A stretch of DNA of 64,000 nt from Microbacterium aoyamense (GTDB lineage Bacteria > Actinomycetota > Actinomycetes > Actinomycetales > Microbacteriaceae). The stretch spans positions 87,329-151,328 of the forward strand of contig NZ_JAKNUT010000008.1 in assembly GCF_023155855.1 (NCBI RefSeq). Reading direction: 5' to 3'. Under the pieces are notes generated by a model, which worked only from the letters and a program-made list of their open reading frames with translations, searched no databases and was not told where the DNA came from. Shown here one piece after another: positions 52,212 to 61,160 of this stretch. Position 1 is the stretch's first letter. Every line of letters begins with the position of its first letter. Both the position numbers and the translations under genes were made by a program.

Positions 52212-52217
52212 TAGGCT
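52212..52217 (+). promoter_or_regulatory. -10 element of alpha/beta hydrolase gene (leaderless)
   Basis: TAGGCT, 6 nt, then the ATG at 52224. Confidence 0.5.
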
Positions 52218-52223
52218 CACGGC

Positions 52224-53000
52224 ATGGTGAAGATCGTCGGAGACGAAGGCCCCGCAGTCCTCCTCCTTCCCGGAGGCGCCGAGGCGGCCGAGGGATTCTT
52301 CCCGGGCCTCGTGGAGGGACTGCTCGCCGATCCGGGCGTGCGCGTCATCCTCTTCGATCGTCCCGGTGTCGGTGATTCGATCGCGCCCGGCGGACTCGCG
52401 GATGCCGCCGACGCCCTCCACGAGGCGATCGGCGAGAACGGTCCCGTCGTGGCGATCGGCCAGAGCCTCGGTGGCGCCGTCGCCCTGCTTCTCGCGTCGC
52501 AGCATCCCGAGGACATCGCCGGTCTGGTGCTGCTCGATCCGACACCCATCACCGATCCGAAGCTCGCGGCGATGGTCGAGAAGCGCGCGCAGCAAGCGGT
52601 GAAGATGTTCCGGATGCCGGTGGTCGGCGCGATCCTGCGCGGCTCGCTCAAGCGCAGCGCGAAGAAGTCGGTGGAGCGCCACGCGATGAGGCCCGACGTG
52701 CGTGACGCGATGATGACGATCACCGACCTGGATGCACCGAAGCTCGGTCGCGCCGTGGTCGGTCTCGCCGACATCGGAGCCGCACTCGATCTGTCGACCG
52801 TTCCCCGCGTCCCTGCCGTCGTCGTCACCGCGGACCGCAAGCCGAGCGATCCGATCCGCGCGGCCCACGCGCGCATCGCGCAGGAGATCGGCGCCGAGCT
52901 CGTCTCGTGGCCGCGGGCCGAGCACGCGGTGCACCTCACCCATCCCGACGAGGTCCTCGAGACGAGTCGGGCGGTGATCTCGGCGACGAAACAGGGCTGA
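52224..53000 (+). CDS. Alpha/beta-fold hydrolase
   Basis: A 258-residue serine hydrolase. The oxyanion stretch is VLLLPGGAEAAEGF, the strand-turn DRPGVGDS, and the nucleophile elbow GQSLGGAV (Ser near residue 81). The catalytic His is probably that in EHAVHLTHPDEV near the end. The basic middle segment (LRGSLKRSAKKSVERHAMRP) is the lid. Substrate unknown. It lies 72 bp upstream of ftsE. Confidence 0.9.
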   Translation: MVKIVGDEGPAVLLLPGGAEAAEGFFPGLVEGLLADPGVRVILFDRPGVGDSIAPGGLADAADALHEAIGENGPVVAIGQSLGGAVALLLASQHPEDIAGLVLLDPTPITDPKLAAMVEKRAQQAVKMFRMPVVGAILRGSLKRSAKKSVERHAMRPDVRDAMMTITDLDAPKLGRAVVGLADIGAALDLSTVPRVPAVVVTADRKPSDPIRAAHARIAQEIGAELVSWPRAEHAVHLTHPDEVLETSRAVISATKQG

Positions 53001-53072
53001 CAGACGATGGATGCTGCGCCTCAGGGTGTCGCTCGGAGGGATCGGGCCGCACCTGCTTAGGCTGGCTGAGCC

Positions 53073-54122
53073 ATGATCCGGTTCGAGAACGTCACGAAGC
53101 GCTACCGGGGCACTGCCCGACCCGCCCTGAACGATGTGGACTTCGAGGTGCTGCGAGGCGAGTTCGTCTTCCTCGTCGGTGCCTCCGGTTCGGGCAAGTC
53201 CTCGTGCCTGCGCTTGATCCTGCGCGAAGAGACCCCGAGCGACGGCCGCGTCGTCGTGCTCGGGCGCGATCTGCGCACCCTTTCCAACCGCAAGGTGCCG
53301 TACTTCCGACGGCACGTCGGTGCGGTGTTCCAGGACTTCCGTCTCCTGCCGGGCAAGACGATCTTCCAGAACGTCGCCTTCACCCTGCAGGTCACGGGAT
53401 CGTCGCGCGCGTTCATTCAGCAGGCGGTGCCCGAAGTGCTCGCCCTGGTCGGCCTCGACGGCAAGGAGAAGCGCCTGCCCCACGAGCTGTCGGGCGGCGA
53501 GCAGCAGCGCGTCGCGATCGCCCGCGCGCTCGTCAACCGCCCGCAGGTGCTGCTCGCCGACGAGCCGACGGGCAACCTCGATCCCGCGACCTCGGTCGAC
53601 ATCATGCAGCTCTTCTCGCGTATCCACGCGGGCGGCACGACGGTCGTCATGGCCACGCACGAGGCCGGCTTCGTGGATCAGATGCAGCGTCGCGTCATCG
53701 AGCTCAAGGACGGCGAGATGGTGCGCGACGAGCGGCACGGAGGGTACGGCGACACCTCCGGCATCCCGAGCCTCGCTCCGGAACCCGAGCGCGGGGCGGC
53801 AGCCGTCGCGGCACTCACCGCCGTGCTCGAGCTGCACCGTGAGATCGTCGAGAACGAGACGGGCGAGCAGCCGGCCGCGAGCGAGGTCGCCGCGGCCGTC
53901 GCCGAGGAGATCGCGCAGGCCGAGAAGGCCGAGCTGCTGGAGGAAGCGATACACGAACCGGAACCCGCCGAGCAGCCCATCGTCAAGGAGCCGGAGCGTC
54001 CCCGCACGAATCCGATCCCGGTCGTCGAGGCGATCGAGATGGATGTCTCGGAGCTCGGGCTCGCCGACCGGCTCGGCCTCGGCGAGCAGCGCGACGAGGA
54101 CGAAGTGGGGCCGACCTCGTGA
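53073..54122 (+). CDS. ftsE: Cell-division ATPase FtsE with long acidic C-terminal extension
   Basis: A 349-residue ABC ATPase. The first 225 residues are a standard FtsE: MIRFENVTKRY, Walker A GASGSGKSS, GAVFQDFRLLPGKT, signature LSGGEQQR, Walker B VLLADEPTG, and ATHEAGFVD. Residues about 226-349 form an Ala/Glu/Pro-rich acidic tail not found in the usual roughly 230-residue protein. With FtsX it controls peptidoglycan hydrolases at the septum. The start follows TAGGCT by 9 nt; the stop overlaps ftsX by 4 nt. Confidence 0.95.
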   Translation: MIRFENVTKRYRGTARPALNDVDFEVLRGEFVFLVGASGSGKSSCLRLILREETPSDGRVVVLGRDLRTLSNRKVPYFRRHVGAVFQDFRLLPGKTIFQNVAFTLQVTGSSRAFIQQAVPEVLALVGLDGKEKRLPHELSGGEQQRVAIARALVNRPQVLLADEPTGNLDPATSVDIMQLFSRIHAGGTTVVMATHEAGFVDQMQRRVIELKDGEMVRDERHGGYGDTSGIPSLAPEPERGAAAVAALTAVLELHREIVENETGEQPAASEVAAAVAEEIAQAEKAELLEEAIHEPEPAEQPIVKEPERPRTNPIPVVEAIEMDVSELGLADRLGLGEQRDEDEVGPTS

Positions 54123-55033
54123 GGGTGGGGCTGATCCTCGGCGAGGCGTTCTCGGGCCTGCGGCGCAACGCCTCGATGGTCATCTCGGTCGTGCTCGTGA
54201 CGTTCGTTTCGCTCACGTTCGTCGGTGCGGCGATCCTCATGCAGATGCAGATCGCCACCATGAAGGACTACTGGGTCGATCGCGCCCAGGTGTCGGTCTA
54301 CATGTGCAGCGTGATCTCGACGGCGGAGACCTGTACGCAGGGGGCTGCCACCGAGGAGCAGATCAACGAGGTGCAGGCCAAGCTCGACAGTCCCGCGATC
54401 GCGACGCTCATCCGCGATGCGACCTTCGAGACGCAGGACGAGGCCTACCAGAACGCCCTCGACCTCTTCCCCGCGGACTACGCGAGCCTTCTGACGCCCG
54501 AGCAGTTCAACAGCTCGTTCTCGGTCAACCTCGTCGACCAGACCCGTTCCGATGTGCTGATCGAGGCGTTCGAGGGCCAGGCGGGCGTGGAGCAGGTCAA
54601 GGACGAGCTCGAGTATCTCGAGCCTCTGTTCTCGGCGCTCACGGTCGCGACCTACATCGCGGTCGGCATCGCCGCGCTCATGCTGATCGCCGCGGTGCTC
54701 CTGATCGCGACGACGATCCGCCTCTCGGCCTACGCGCGTCGGCGCGAGATCGGCATCATGCGGCTGGTCGGGGCATCCAATCGCTTCATCCAGACGCCGT
54801 TCGTCCTCGAAGGCGTGTTCGCGGCGCTCATCGGATCGATCCTCGCGAGCGGTGCGATCCTCGCCGGCGTGCACTTCGGCGTCAACGGATACCTGCGCGG
54901 TCGCATCACCTTCGTCTCGACCTGGGTCGGGATGCCGGAGGCCTGGGTCGTCGTGCCGATCATCGTCGTCATCGGGGTGCTGCTGGCGGCACTGTCGGCC
55001 GGCTTCGCGATCAGGCGCTGGCTCCGCGCCTGA
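54119..55033 (+). CDS. ftsX: Cell-division membrane protein FtsX
   Basis: A 304-residue FtsX. One N-terminal helix (about 22-44) leads to an extracellular loop of about 130 residues with two cysteines (YMCSVISTAETCT), which in mycobacteria binds the peptidoglycan hydrolase RipC. Three helices follow (about 175-200, 225-250, 275-300), the last two around the SAYARRREIGIMRLVGASNRFIQ loop. The GTG start overlaps ftsE; smpB follows in the same direction after 92 nt. Confidence 0.96.
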   Translation: MRVGLILGEAFSGLRRNASMVISVVLVTFVSLTFVGAAILMQMQIATMKDYWVDRAQVSVYMCSVISTAETCTQGAATEEQINEVQAKLDSPAIATLIRDATFETQDEAYQNALDLFPADYASLLTPEQFNSSFSVNLVDQTRSDVLIEAFEGQAGVEQVKDELEYLEPLFSALTVATYIAVGIAALMLIAAVLLIATTIRLSAYARRREIGIMRLVGASNRFIQTPFVLEGVFAALIGSILASGAILAGVHFGVNGYLRGRITFVSTWVGMPEAWVVVPIIVVIGVLLAALSAGFAIRRWLRA

Positions 55034-55125
55034 CCCGCGCCGTCCTCGGAGCGGAGCCGCTGGGATAGACTGACAGGCTGCCGCGGCCGCGGCATCCATC
55101 GTCCGGACGTCGTCGAGGAGTCATC

Positions 55126-55602
55126 ATGCCCAGGGAACGCGGTGAACAGGTCGTCGCGACCAACCGTAAGGCCCGGCACGACTACGCCATCGAGAAGACC
55201 TACGAGGCGGGGATCGTGCTCACGGGCACCGAGGTGAAGTCGCTGCGCCAAGGGCGTGCGAACCTCACCGACGGCTACGCGTACATCGACGGCAACGAGG
55301 CGTGGCTGGATGCCGTGCACATCCCCGAGTATTCGCAGGGCCACTGGACCAACCATGCGACCAAGCGCACGCGCAAGCTGCTGCTGCACAAGGACGAGAT
55401 CATCAAGCTCTCGCACGCCATCTCGGCGGGCGGGTACACGCTGATCCCCCTCAAGCTCTACTTCTCGGACGGCCGTGCCAAGGTCGAGATCGCCGTCGCG
55501 AAGGGCAAGCGCGAGTACGAGAAGCGTCAGACCATCCGCGAGCGCGAAGACAAGCGCGAGGCGGAGCGCGCGATGCGCTCGCGCAACCGCCTGGGCGAGT
55601 GA
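55126..55602 (+). CDS. smpB: SsrA-binding protein SmpB
   Basis: A 158-residue tmRNA partner for ribosome rescue. It has [31 protein letters not shown], then [11 protein letters not shown] and the basic C-terminal tail [25 protein letters not shown] that enters the empty mRNA channel. A weak GAGGAGTC ribosome site precedes the ATG. The ftsE-ftsX-smpB order is the usual actinobacterial one. Its RNA partner, ssrA, is 5.6 kb downstream. Confidence 0.97.
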   Translation: MPRERGEQVVATNRKARHDYAIEKTYEAGIVLTGTEVKSLRQGRANLTDGYAYIDGNEAWLDAVHIPEYSQGHWTNHATKRTRKLLLHKDEIIKLSHAISAGGYTLIPLKLYFSDGRAKVEIAVAKGKREYEKRQTIREREDKREAERAMRSRNRLGE

Positions 55603-56277
55603 CTACCGCGCGCTGAAGCGGGCCTCGACGGCGGCCGACACCACGATGTCCTCGGGCTGGAACTCCATCGCGGGGGCGCCGCCGGCGGTGTCGAAGGATG
55701 CCTTTGCCATCGCCATCATGCGAGGTTGCGGCGCCTGCGGAGGGTTCTCGCCGCGTCCGAGCAGGCCGAGGTCGGCGATCTCGAGCGGTGTGACGGTCGT
55801 GAGGCCGATCGCCGCGGCGTAGGCCGTCGCGCGGTCGACCGCGACGCGCACCGCCTGCGAGGCGACCGCCCCCTCGGTCAGGCGCGCCGAGTCGGGGGAG
55901 AGGCGCCACACGAGATTGTCGATCTGCACGCCGTCGCGCTGCGCGACCTCGGTCATCCACCACGACAGGGCGGCGATGTCGGTGAAGGTCGCCGTCACTT
56001 CGACCGACGCGTAGTGCACGAGCGCGAGCTGCTTGCCCTCGCTGTTCCAGGGACGATTGGCCCACAGAGAGACGCGCTGGCTCGACCAGTCGCTCACGCC
56101 GCCCGCGAGCTTGCGGGCGGCGAGGTCATCGCGCAGGGGAGCGGTGAGCGCCGAGATCTGCTCGACGACGGGGCCGCGCTCGGGGCCTTCCGCGCGCACC
56201 GACAGGTGGACGACGGCCTCTTCGGGGGCCACGCGGGTCTCGTGCTCGCCGCGCACGGTGATGATCACTTCGCTCAT
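55603..56277 (-). CDS. SIMPL domain (DUF541) protein
   Basis: A 224-residue protein of the DUF541 family: MSEVIITVRGEHETRVAPEEAVVHLSVRAEGPE at the start, a TATFTDIAALSWWMTEVAQRDGVQI strand-helix unit, and RVAVDRATAYAAAIGLTTVTPLEIADL near the end. There is no signal peptide, unlike many relatives. Function unknown. Its stop abuts the smpB stop; TAGGCT lies 6 nt before the ATG. Confidence 0.85.
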   Translation of the reverse strand: MSEVIITVRGEHETRVAPEEAVVHLSVRAEGPERGPVVEQISALTAPLRDDLAARKLAGGVSDWSSQRVSLWANRPWNSEGKQLALVHYASVEVTATFTDIAALSWWMTEVAQRDGVQIDNLVWRLSPDSARLTEGAVASQAVRVAVDRATAYAAAIGLTTVTPLEIADLGLLGRGENPPQAPQPRMMAMAKASFDTAGGAPAMEFQPEDIVVSAAVEARFSAR

Positions 56278-56606
56278 GCGTCGAGCCTACGTGCGTGAAC
56301 GACATCGCGAACAGACGTCCGCCGTATGGCGGACAACCGTGTTTCGGGCGCACACGGCGGATGTGTCGGTCGCATGAACCGAAACTGGGAGTCGAAAACC
56401 GAGCGGGCGAACGCGGTTCACGAATTTCGTGCCTCTGATCTGGGATTGCCCATCGCCGTGTCCGCCAGAATGCCGACAGGCGGCGCCCGTAAACGTTGCG
56501 TGACACTCCTGGCGTGTTGGTTGCGGGAGGCGCCGACCGGGCGTGGACTCGAGACACGAACAGCCCCCGGCGTGGTGGGTTACCCCACACATCCGAAAGG
56601 ACCGCC
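56278..56606. other. 329-bp regulatory gap upstream of polysaccharide cassette
   Basis: No gene is seen. It contains the SIMPL gene's -10 (56284-56289), a perfect 7-bp inverted repeat GTCCGCC-GTAT-GGCGGAC at 56317-56334, and near 56573-56588 a short GTGGG-TTA-CCCCAC inverted repeat just before the GAAAGG ribosome site of the synthase gene. These could be operators, but no cognate regulator lies nearby. Base composition is less G/C-rich than the flanking genes. Confidence 0.45.
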
Positions 56607-58175
56607 GTGTTCATCTTCCTGCTGCAGGTCCGCCACATGCTGGGGGGCTACCCCGAGCTGTACCTGTTCGCCGTGTACTCCCTTCTGATCTGGGGTATGT
56701 GGCTTCTCAAGGTGCTCGTGAGCATGCGGTACCGTCCCTACACCGAGCCGCATCGCGCCGGCACGAGCGTCATCATCCCCGTCGTCGACGAGCCGCTCGA
56801 TCTCTTCCGTGACGTGCTTCGCCGGATCATCGAGCAGAAGCCCGACGAGATCATCGTCGTGATCAACGGCGCACGCAATCTCGATCTCGAGGAGGTCTGC
56901 GCCGAGTTCGCCCCCGCCGTCCGGTGGGTGCACACGCCCATCGCCGGCAAGCGCAACGCGGTCAAGGTCGGCGTGGAGCTGTCGCGGTACGAGATCTCGG
57001 TACTGGTGGATTCGGACACGATCTGGATGCCGGACGCCCTCGACGAGCTCGTCAAGCCGTTCAAGGACGAGCGGGTCGGCGGCGTCACGACGCGCCAGCG
57101 CATCCTCGAGCCCGAGCGCAGCTGGATCACGCGGTGGGCGGATTGGCTCGAGAACACCCGATCGCTGTACTCGATGCCCGCCCAGAGCGTCGTCGGCCAG
57201 GTGGGCTGCCTGCCCGGACGCACGATCGCGTTCCGCCGCAGCATCCTGATGAACGTCATGGACAAGTTCATGACGCAGAAGTTCATGGGCGTGTTCCTGG
57301 AGATCTCGGACGATCGCACGCTCACGAATCTGACCCTCCAGGAGGGCTACCGCACGGTCTACCAGCACACGAGCCTCGTCTACACCGACGCTCCGCTCCA
57401 GCTCAAGAAGCTCTACAAGCAGCAGCTCCGGTGGGCGCGGGGCAGTCAGTACAACACCCTGCGGATGATGCCGTGGATGCTGGGCCACGCTCCGATGCTC
57501 GCCCTCTTCATGGCGATGGACATCATCCTCCCGTTCCTCCTCGCGGGGGTGCTGCTCGGCTGGATCTATCGCGCGACGGTCGGTGCGGGCGAAAACTTCT
57601 ACGCCGCGATCCTGCAGGAGTTCGGCATGGGCTCGGGGATCGTGTGGGTCATCGCGCTGATCGTCGTCTCGTCGGTGCTGAGCATGGCCATCCGGCAGCT
57701 GCGACACCTCTCCGAGAAGCCCAGCGACTTCCTGCGTCTGCCCGTGTTCATCATCACCTCGACGATGTTCCTGATGCCGATCCGGCTCATCGGGTTCTTC
57801 CGCATGGGGCACGCGAGCGGCTGGGGGACCCGCGCTGGGGCCTACGCCGGCGGCGATGCGCCGACCTCGGACGACCAGCTCGTGCCCGACGCCGAGAGCG
57901 AGCGGATGCACCGCGAACTCGAAGCCGCTGAGCCGGTCGACGAGCTCTTCGGAGAGATCGTGCCGGGCAAGGATGCCGCGCCCGGCCGCACCGCGCTCGC
58001 CACCGCGATGTCGACGCAGACCAGGGTCGAGCGTCGGCTCGCCGCGGAGCCGCAGGCAGCTGCCGCATCTGCGGCTCCTGCCCGCCCCGAGCGCCGCCGC
58101 CTCAACCCGAAAGCCGCGTGGCCGTACGTCATCGGCGCCGCGATCATCGCCCTGGAGGTCTGGATCATTGTCTGA
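56607..58175 (+). CDS. Processive family 2 polysaccharide synthase (hyaluronan-synthase-like)
   Basis: A 522-residue membrane glycosyltransferase. Two helices (about 15-38) precede the catalytic domain: GTSVIIPVVDEP, DSD (135-137), the DDRTLTN acceptor motif (235-242 region), and QQLRW (272-276, QxxRW), the set that marks processive synthases such as hyaluronan and cellulose synthases. Three or four helices follow (about 290-440), then a cytoplasmic Ala/Glu-rich tail and one last helix (about 503-520). GTG start with CGAAAGG upstream. The next two genes encode a glycanase and UDP-glucose dehydrogenase, so it probably uses UDP-glucuronate or a related sugar. The polymer is not known. Confidence 0.88.
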   Translation: MFIFLLQVRHMLGGYPELYLFAVYSLLIWGMWLLKVLVSMRYRPYTEPHRAGTSVIIPVVDEPLDLFRDVLRRIIEQKPDEIIVVINGARNLDLEEVCAEFAPAVRWVHTPIAGKRNAVKVGVELSRYEISVLVDSDTIWMPDALDELVKPFKDERVGGVTTRQRILEPERSWITRWADWLENTRSLYSMPAQSVVGQVGCLPGRTIAFRRSILMNVMDKFMTQKFMGVFLEISDDRTLTNLTLQEGYRTVYQHTSLVYTDAPLQLKKLYKQQLRWARGSQYNTLRMMPWMLGHAPMLALFMAMDIILPFLLAGVLLGWIYRATVGAGENFYAAILQEFGMGSGIVWVIALIVVSSVLSMAIRQLRHLSEKPSDFLRLPVFIITSTMFLMPIRLIGFFRMGHASGWGTRAGAYAGGDAPTSDDQLVPDAESERMHRELEAAEPVDELFGEIVPGKDAAPGRTALATAMSTQTRVERRLAAEPQAAAASAAPARPERRRLNPKAAWPYVIGAAIIALEVWIIV

Positions 58176-59580
58176 CGTCAACCCCCGCACCTGGTGGGCC
58201 TCCAGCGGCCGCGCTTCGAAGCTGACCGCCCTCGGCGGACTCGTCCTCACCGTGGCCCTCGTCGCGACGAGCGCCGTCGTCTGGGCCTCGCCCGGCGGGT
58301 TCACGCCCGGACCGAGCGCCGAGGACCAGCTCGCCGCGGCGCTCGCCGAGAACGCCGAGCTCCAGGATCAACTCGATGCTGCTGAGAAATCGAGCGCGTC
58401 GAAGCCTGCCCCGACGCGCACCGCCACTCCGACGCCGACGCCGACTCCGACGCCCACACCGACCGCGGAGCCGGAGCCCGAGGCAGAAGCGCCGGTGCGC
58501 ACCGTGACCGTGTACCGCTCGTCACCCGAGGGCGGAGGCGAGCAGGCCGTCGACCCGGCACCCGCGCCGTCGAGCCCATCGACGTCGCCCGCCGTGACGG
58601 CGCCGCCCGTGGCATCCCTCATCGCCCCGTCGCAACGGTACTTCGGGATGTACACCGCGCAGGCACCCTTCAACTTCGCGACGTTCGACGACGCCGCGGT
58701 GAAGGCCGGGACGCGGCAGTCGCTCGTGGGTTACTTCGGCGGCTGGGATCAGACGTTCCGCGGCGACGCCGTCGTGCGGTCGTGGGAGCGCGGGCTCCTC
58801 CCGATGCTCACGTGGGAGTCTCGGCCGATCGCCGCGGCGAACGACGTGCCCGAGGACCCCGACTACTCGCTGCCGCGCATCCTGTCGGGCGCGTTCGACG
58901 ACTATCTGCGTCAGTACGCGCGGGACGTGGTGACGACGGGGCTGCCGCTCGGCATCCGTCTCAATCACGAGATGAACGGCACGTGGTACCCGTGGAACGA
59001 GCAGAAGACGAACGGCACGTCCAACAACGGCAACAATCCCGGCGATTACGTCGCGGTCTGGCGCCACGTGCACGACATCTTCGAGGCCGAAGGCGCCAAT
59101 CAGTTCGTCATCTGGACGTGGGCGCCCAACATCGTGAACAACCTGCCCGCACGGCACCAGGATCCGGCGTACCTGCAGTCGCTGTACCCGGGTGACGAGT
59201 ACGTCGACCTGGTCGGCATCTCGGGGTACCTGCGCCAGCCGTTCGTCGAGGCGAACGACTTCACGTTCGACTACACGTTCGGTGCGACCCTCACGCAGTT
59301 GCGGGCGTTGACCGACAAGCCCATCCTGCTCGCCGAGGTCGGTGCGACCGAGAACGGCGGCAAGAAGGTGCCGTGGCTCAACAGCCTGTTCGAGTCGCTC
59401 GCCCGCCCCGAGAACGCCGACATCATCGGTCTCGCCTGGTTCAACATCGCCGTCACGACCGTGAGTCAAGGCCAGCTCGTCACCAACGATTGGCGCATCG
59501 ACTCGCGCGCCGCATCGCTCACGGCCTTCAAGGGCGGTCTCGCATCGCCCGGGGCGAACTTCCGCCTCATCGCCTACTGA
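58168..59580 (+). CDS. Membrane-anchored GH26 (beta-mannanase-type) glycoside hydrolase
   Basis: A 470-residue protein: one N-terminal helix (about 18-40), a short Leu/Glu/Gln coiled-coil-like segment (51-75), a Thr-Pro repeat linker (about 85-100), a Pro/Ser-rich region to 150, and a GH26 catalytic domain. The acid/base is E268 in NHEMNGTWYPW and the nucleophile E390 in LLAEVGATE. GH26 enzymes cut beta-1,4-mannan, and some cut mixed-linkage glucan or xylan. The TTG start is inferred from GGAGG 10 nt before it and 8-nt overlap with the synthase gene. It is the second gene of a synthase-hydrolase-dehydrogenase cassette. Confidence 0.85.
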   Translation: MSDVNPRTWWASSGRASKLTALGGLVLTVALVATSAVVWASPGGFTPGPSAEDQLAAALAENAELQDQLDAAEKSSASKPAPTRTATPTPTPTPTPTPTAEPEPEAEAPVRTVTVYRSSPEGGGEQAVDPAPAPSSPSTSPAVTAPPVASLIAPSQRYFGMYTAQAPFNFATFDDAAVKAGTRQSLVGYFGGWDQTFRGDAVVRSWERGLLPMLTWESRPIAAANDVPEDPDYSLPRILSGAFDDYLRQYARDVVTTGLPLGIRLNHEMNGTWYPWNEQKTNGTSNNGNNPGDYVAVWRHVHDIFEAEGANQFVIWTWAPNIVNNLPARHQDPAYLQSLYPGDEYVDLVGISGYLRQPFVEANDFTFDYTFGATLTQLRALTDKPILLAEVGATENGGKKVPWLNSLFESLARPENADIIGLAWFNIAVTTVSQGQLVTNDWRIDSRAASLTAFKGGLASPGANFRLIAY

Positions 59581-59616
59581 TCCCATCCGTTCCGCAGTCA
59601 AGAGAAGGAGCTCCAC

Positions 59617-61020
59617 ATGTCACCTCACCTCCGACCCGCTCCCGTTCCGATCGAGGACGAGTCGCCCCTCCGCGTCAGCGTCATCGGCACCGGATATCTC
59701 GGTGCGACCCACGCCGCCGCGGTCGCCGAGATGGGCTTCACCGTCATCGGCGTCGACACCGACCCCGCGAAGATCGCCGCGCTGGAAGAGGGCGAGGTGC
59801 CCTTCTACGAGCCCGGGCTTCCCGAGCTCATCCGCAAGAACATCGCTGCCGGTCGGCTGTCGTTCACGACCGACCTCGGTGCGGCGGTCGCGGCATCCGA
59901 CATCCACTTCATCTGCGTCGGCACCCCGCAGCAGGCGTCCTCGCACGCGGCGGACCTCTCGTTCGTCGAGGGTGCCACGCGCGCTGTCGCGGCCGCGCTC
60001 ACGCACGACGGGCTGATCGTCGGCAAGTCGACCGTCCCGGTGGGTACGGCGCAGCGCCTGCGCGACATGGTGGATGCCATGGTGCCGACCTCGCTCCACG
60101 TCGAGCTCGACTGGAACCCGGAGTTCCTGCGTGAAGGGTACGCCGTCGAGGACACACTCCGACCCGACCGCATCGTCATCGGGGGAGCGTCGCCGTGGGC
60201 CGAGGGGATGCTGCGGCGACTCTACGGCCCCGCGATCGAGGCGGGCGCCCCGGTCGTGACGTGCGATCTTCCGACCGCGGAGCTCGTGAAGGTGAGCGCC
60301 AACGCCTTCCTCGCGACGAAGATCTCGTTCATCAACGCGATCGCCGAGGTGTGCGAGAAGGCGGGGGCGGATGTCACGACCCTCGCCGACGCGATCGGCT
60401 ACGACGCGCGGATCGGTCGCAGGTTCCTGAACGCGGGGCTCGGATTCGGTGGGGGATGCCTGCCCAAGGACATCCGCGCGCTCACGCACCGCGCCGGCGA
60501 ATTGGGTGCCCTCCAGGCGGTCGGGTTGATGCAGCAGGTGGATGAGATCAACATGGGCCAGCGTCAGCGCGTCGTCGAGCTCGCGATGTCGACGTGTCCC
60601 GTGAACATCCTCAACGCCCGGGTCGCCGTGCTCGGCGTCGCGTTCAAGCCCGACACCGACGATGTGCGCGACTCACCCGCGCTCAATGTCGCCGCGGCCC
60701 TGCATCTGCGGGGAGCGCTCGTGTCGGTCTACGATCCCGAGGCGAACGCGACGGCGAAGCGGTCGTTCCCGACGCTGACATACGCCGCATCGATGGAGGC
60801 CGCGGTGACGGGTGCCGACCTCGTGCTCGTGCTCACGGAGTGGCCCGAGATCGCCGGCGCCGATCCCGAGGTGCTCGGGCGACTCGTCGCACACCGCGCG
60901 ATCGTGGATGCCCGACGCTGCCTGCCTGCGCAGGCGTGGAGGGATGCCGGCTGGCACACCGCGACGCTCGGCAGCGCCGAGACCGAAGCGCCTCGCGCAC
61001 GCAGGGTCGTCGCGGCCTAG
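59617..61020 (+). CDS. UDP-glucose 6-dehydrogenase
   Basis: A 467-residue enzyme oxidising UDP-glucose to UDP-glucuronate with NAD. The Rossmann motif is VSVIGTGYLGATHAA (20-34), the substrate region DWNPEFLREGYAVED (165-179), and the catalytic cysteine C281 in GLGFGGGCLPKDIRAL. AGAAGGAG precedes the ATG. It directly follows the GH26 gene, with 36 nt between them, and should supply glucuronate units to the synthase product. Related GDP-mannose and UDP-ManNAc dehydrogenases share the fold; overall sequence favours UDP-glucose. Confidence 0.92.
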   Translation: MSPHLRPAPVPIEDESPLRVSVIGTGYLGATHAAAVAEMGFTVIGVDTDPAKIAALEEGEVPFYEPGLPELIRKNIAAGRLSFTTDLGAAVAASDIHFICVGTPQQASSHAADLSFVEGATRAVAAALTHDGLIVGKSTVPVGTAQRLRDMVDAMVPTSLHVELDWNPEFLREGYAVEDTLRPDRIVIGGASPWAEGMLRRLYGPAIEAGAPVVTCDLPTAELVKVSANAFLATKISFINAIAEVCEKAGADVTTLADAIGYDARIGRRFLNAGLGFGGGCLPKDIRALTHRAGELGALQAVGLMQQVDEINMGQRQRVVELAMSTCPVNILNARVAVLGVAFKPDTDDVRDSPALNVAAALHLRGALVSVYDPEANATAKRSFPTLTYAASMEAAVTGADLVLVLTEWPEIAGADPEVLGRLVAHRAIVDARRCLPAQAWRDAGWHTATLGSAETEAPRARRVVAA

Positions 61021-61160
61021 GTTCCGACCGTCGCGCCGCTGTGCGGGGGCGAGGGGCGCGGCGGTCGGGATGGGTGTATTCTGTAATGCTCGGGTGCTCC
61101 GGCATCCAGCAGTTGGAAACTCCACAGTGTGACAGCGGCCTCTCTTCGAAAGAAGACCAC

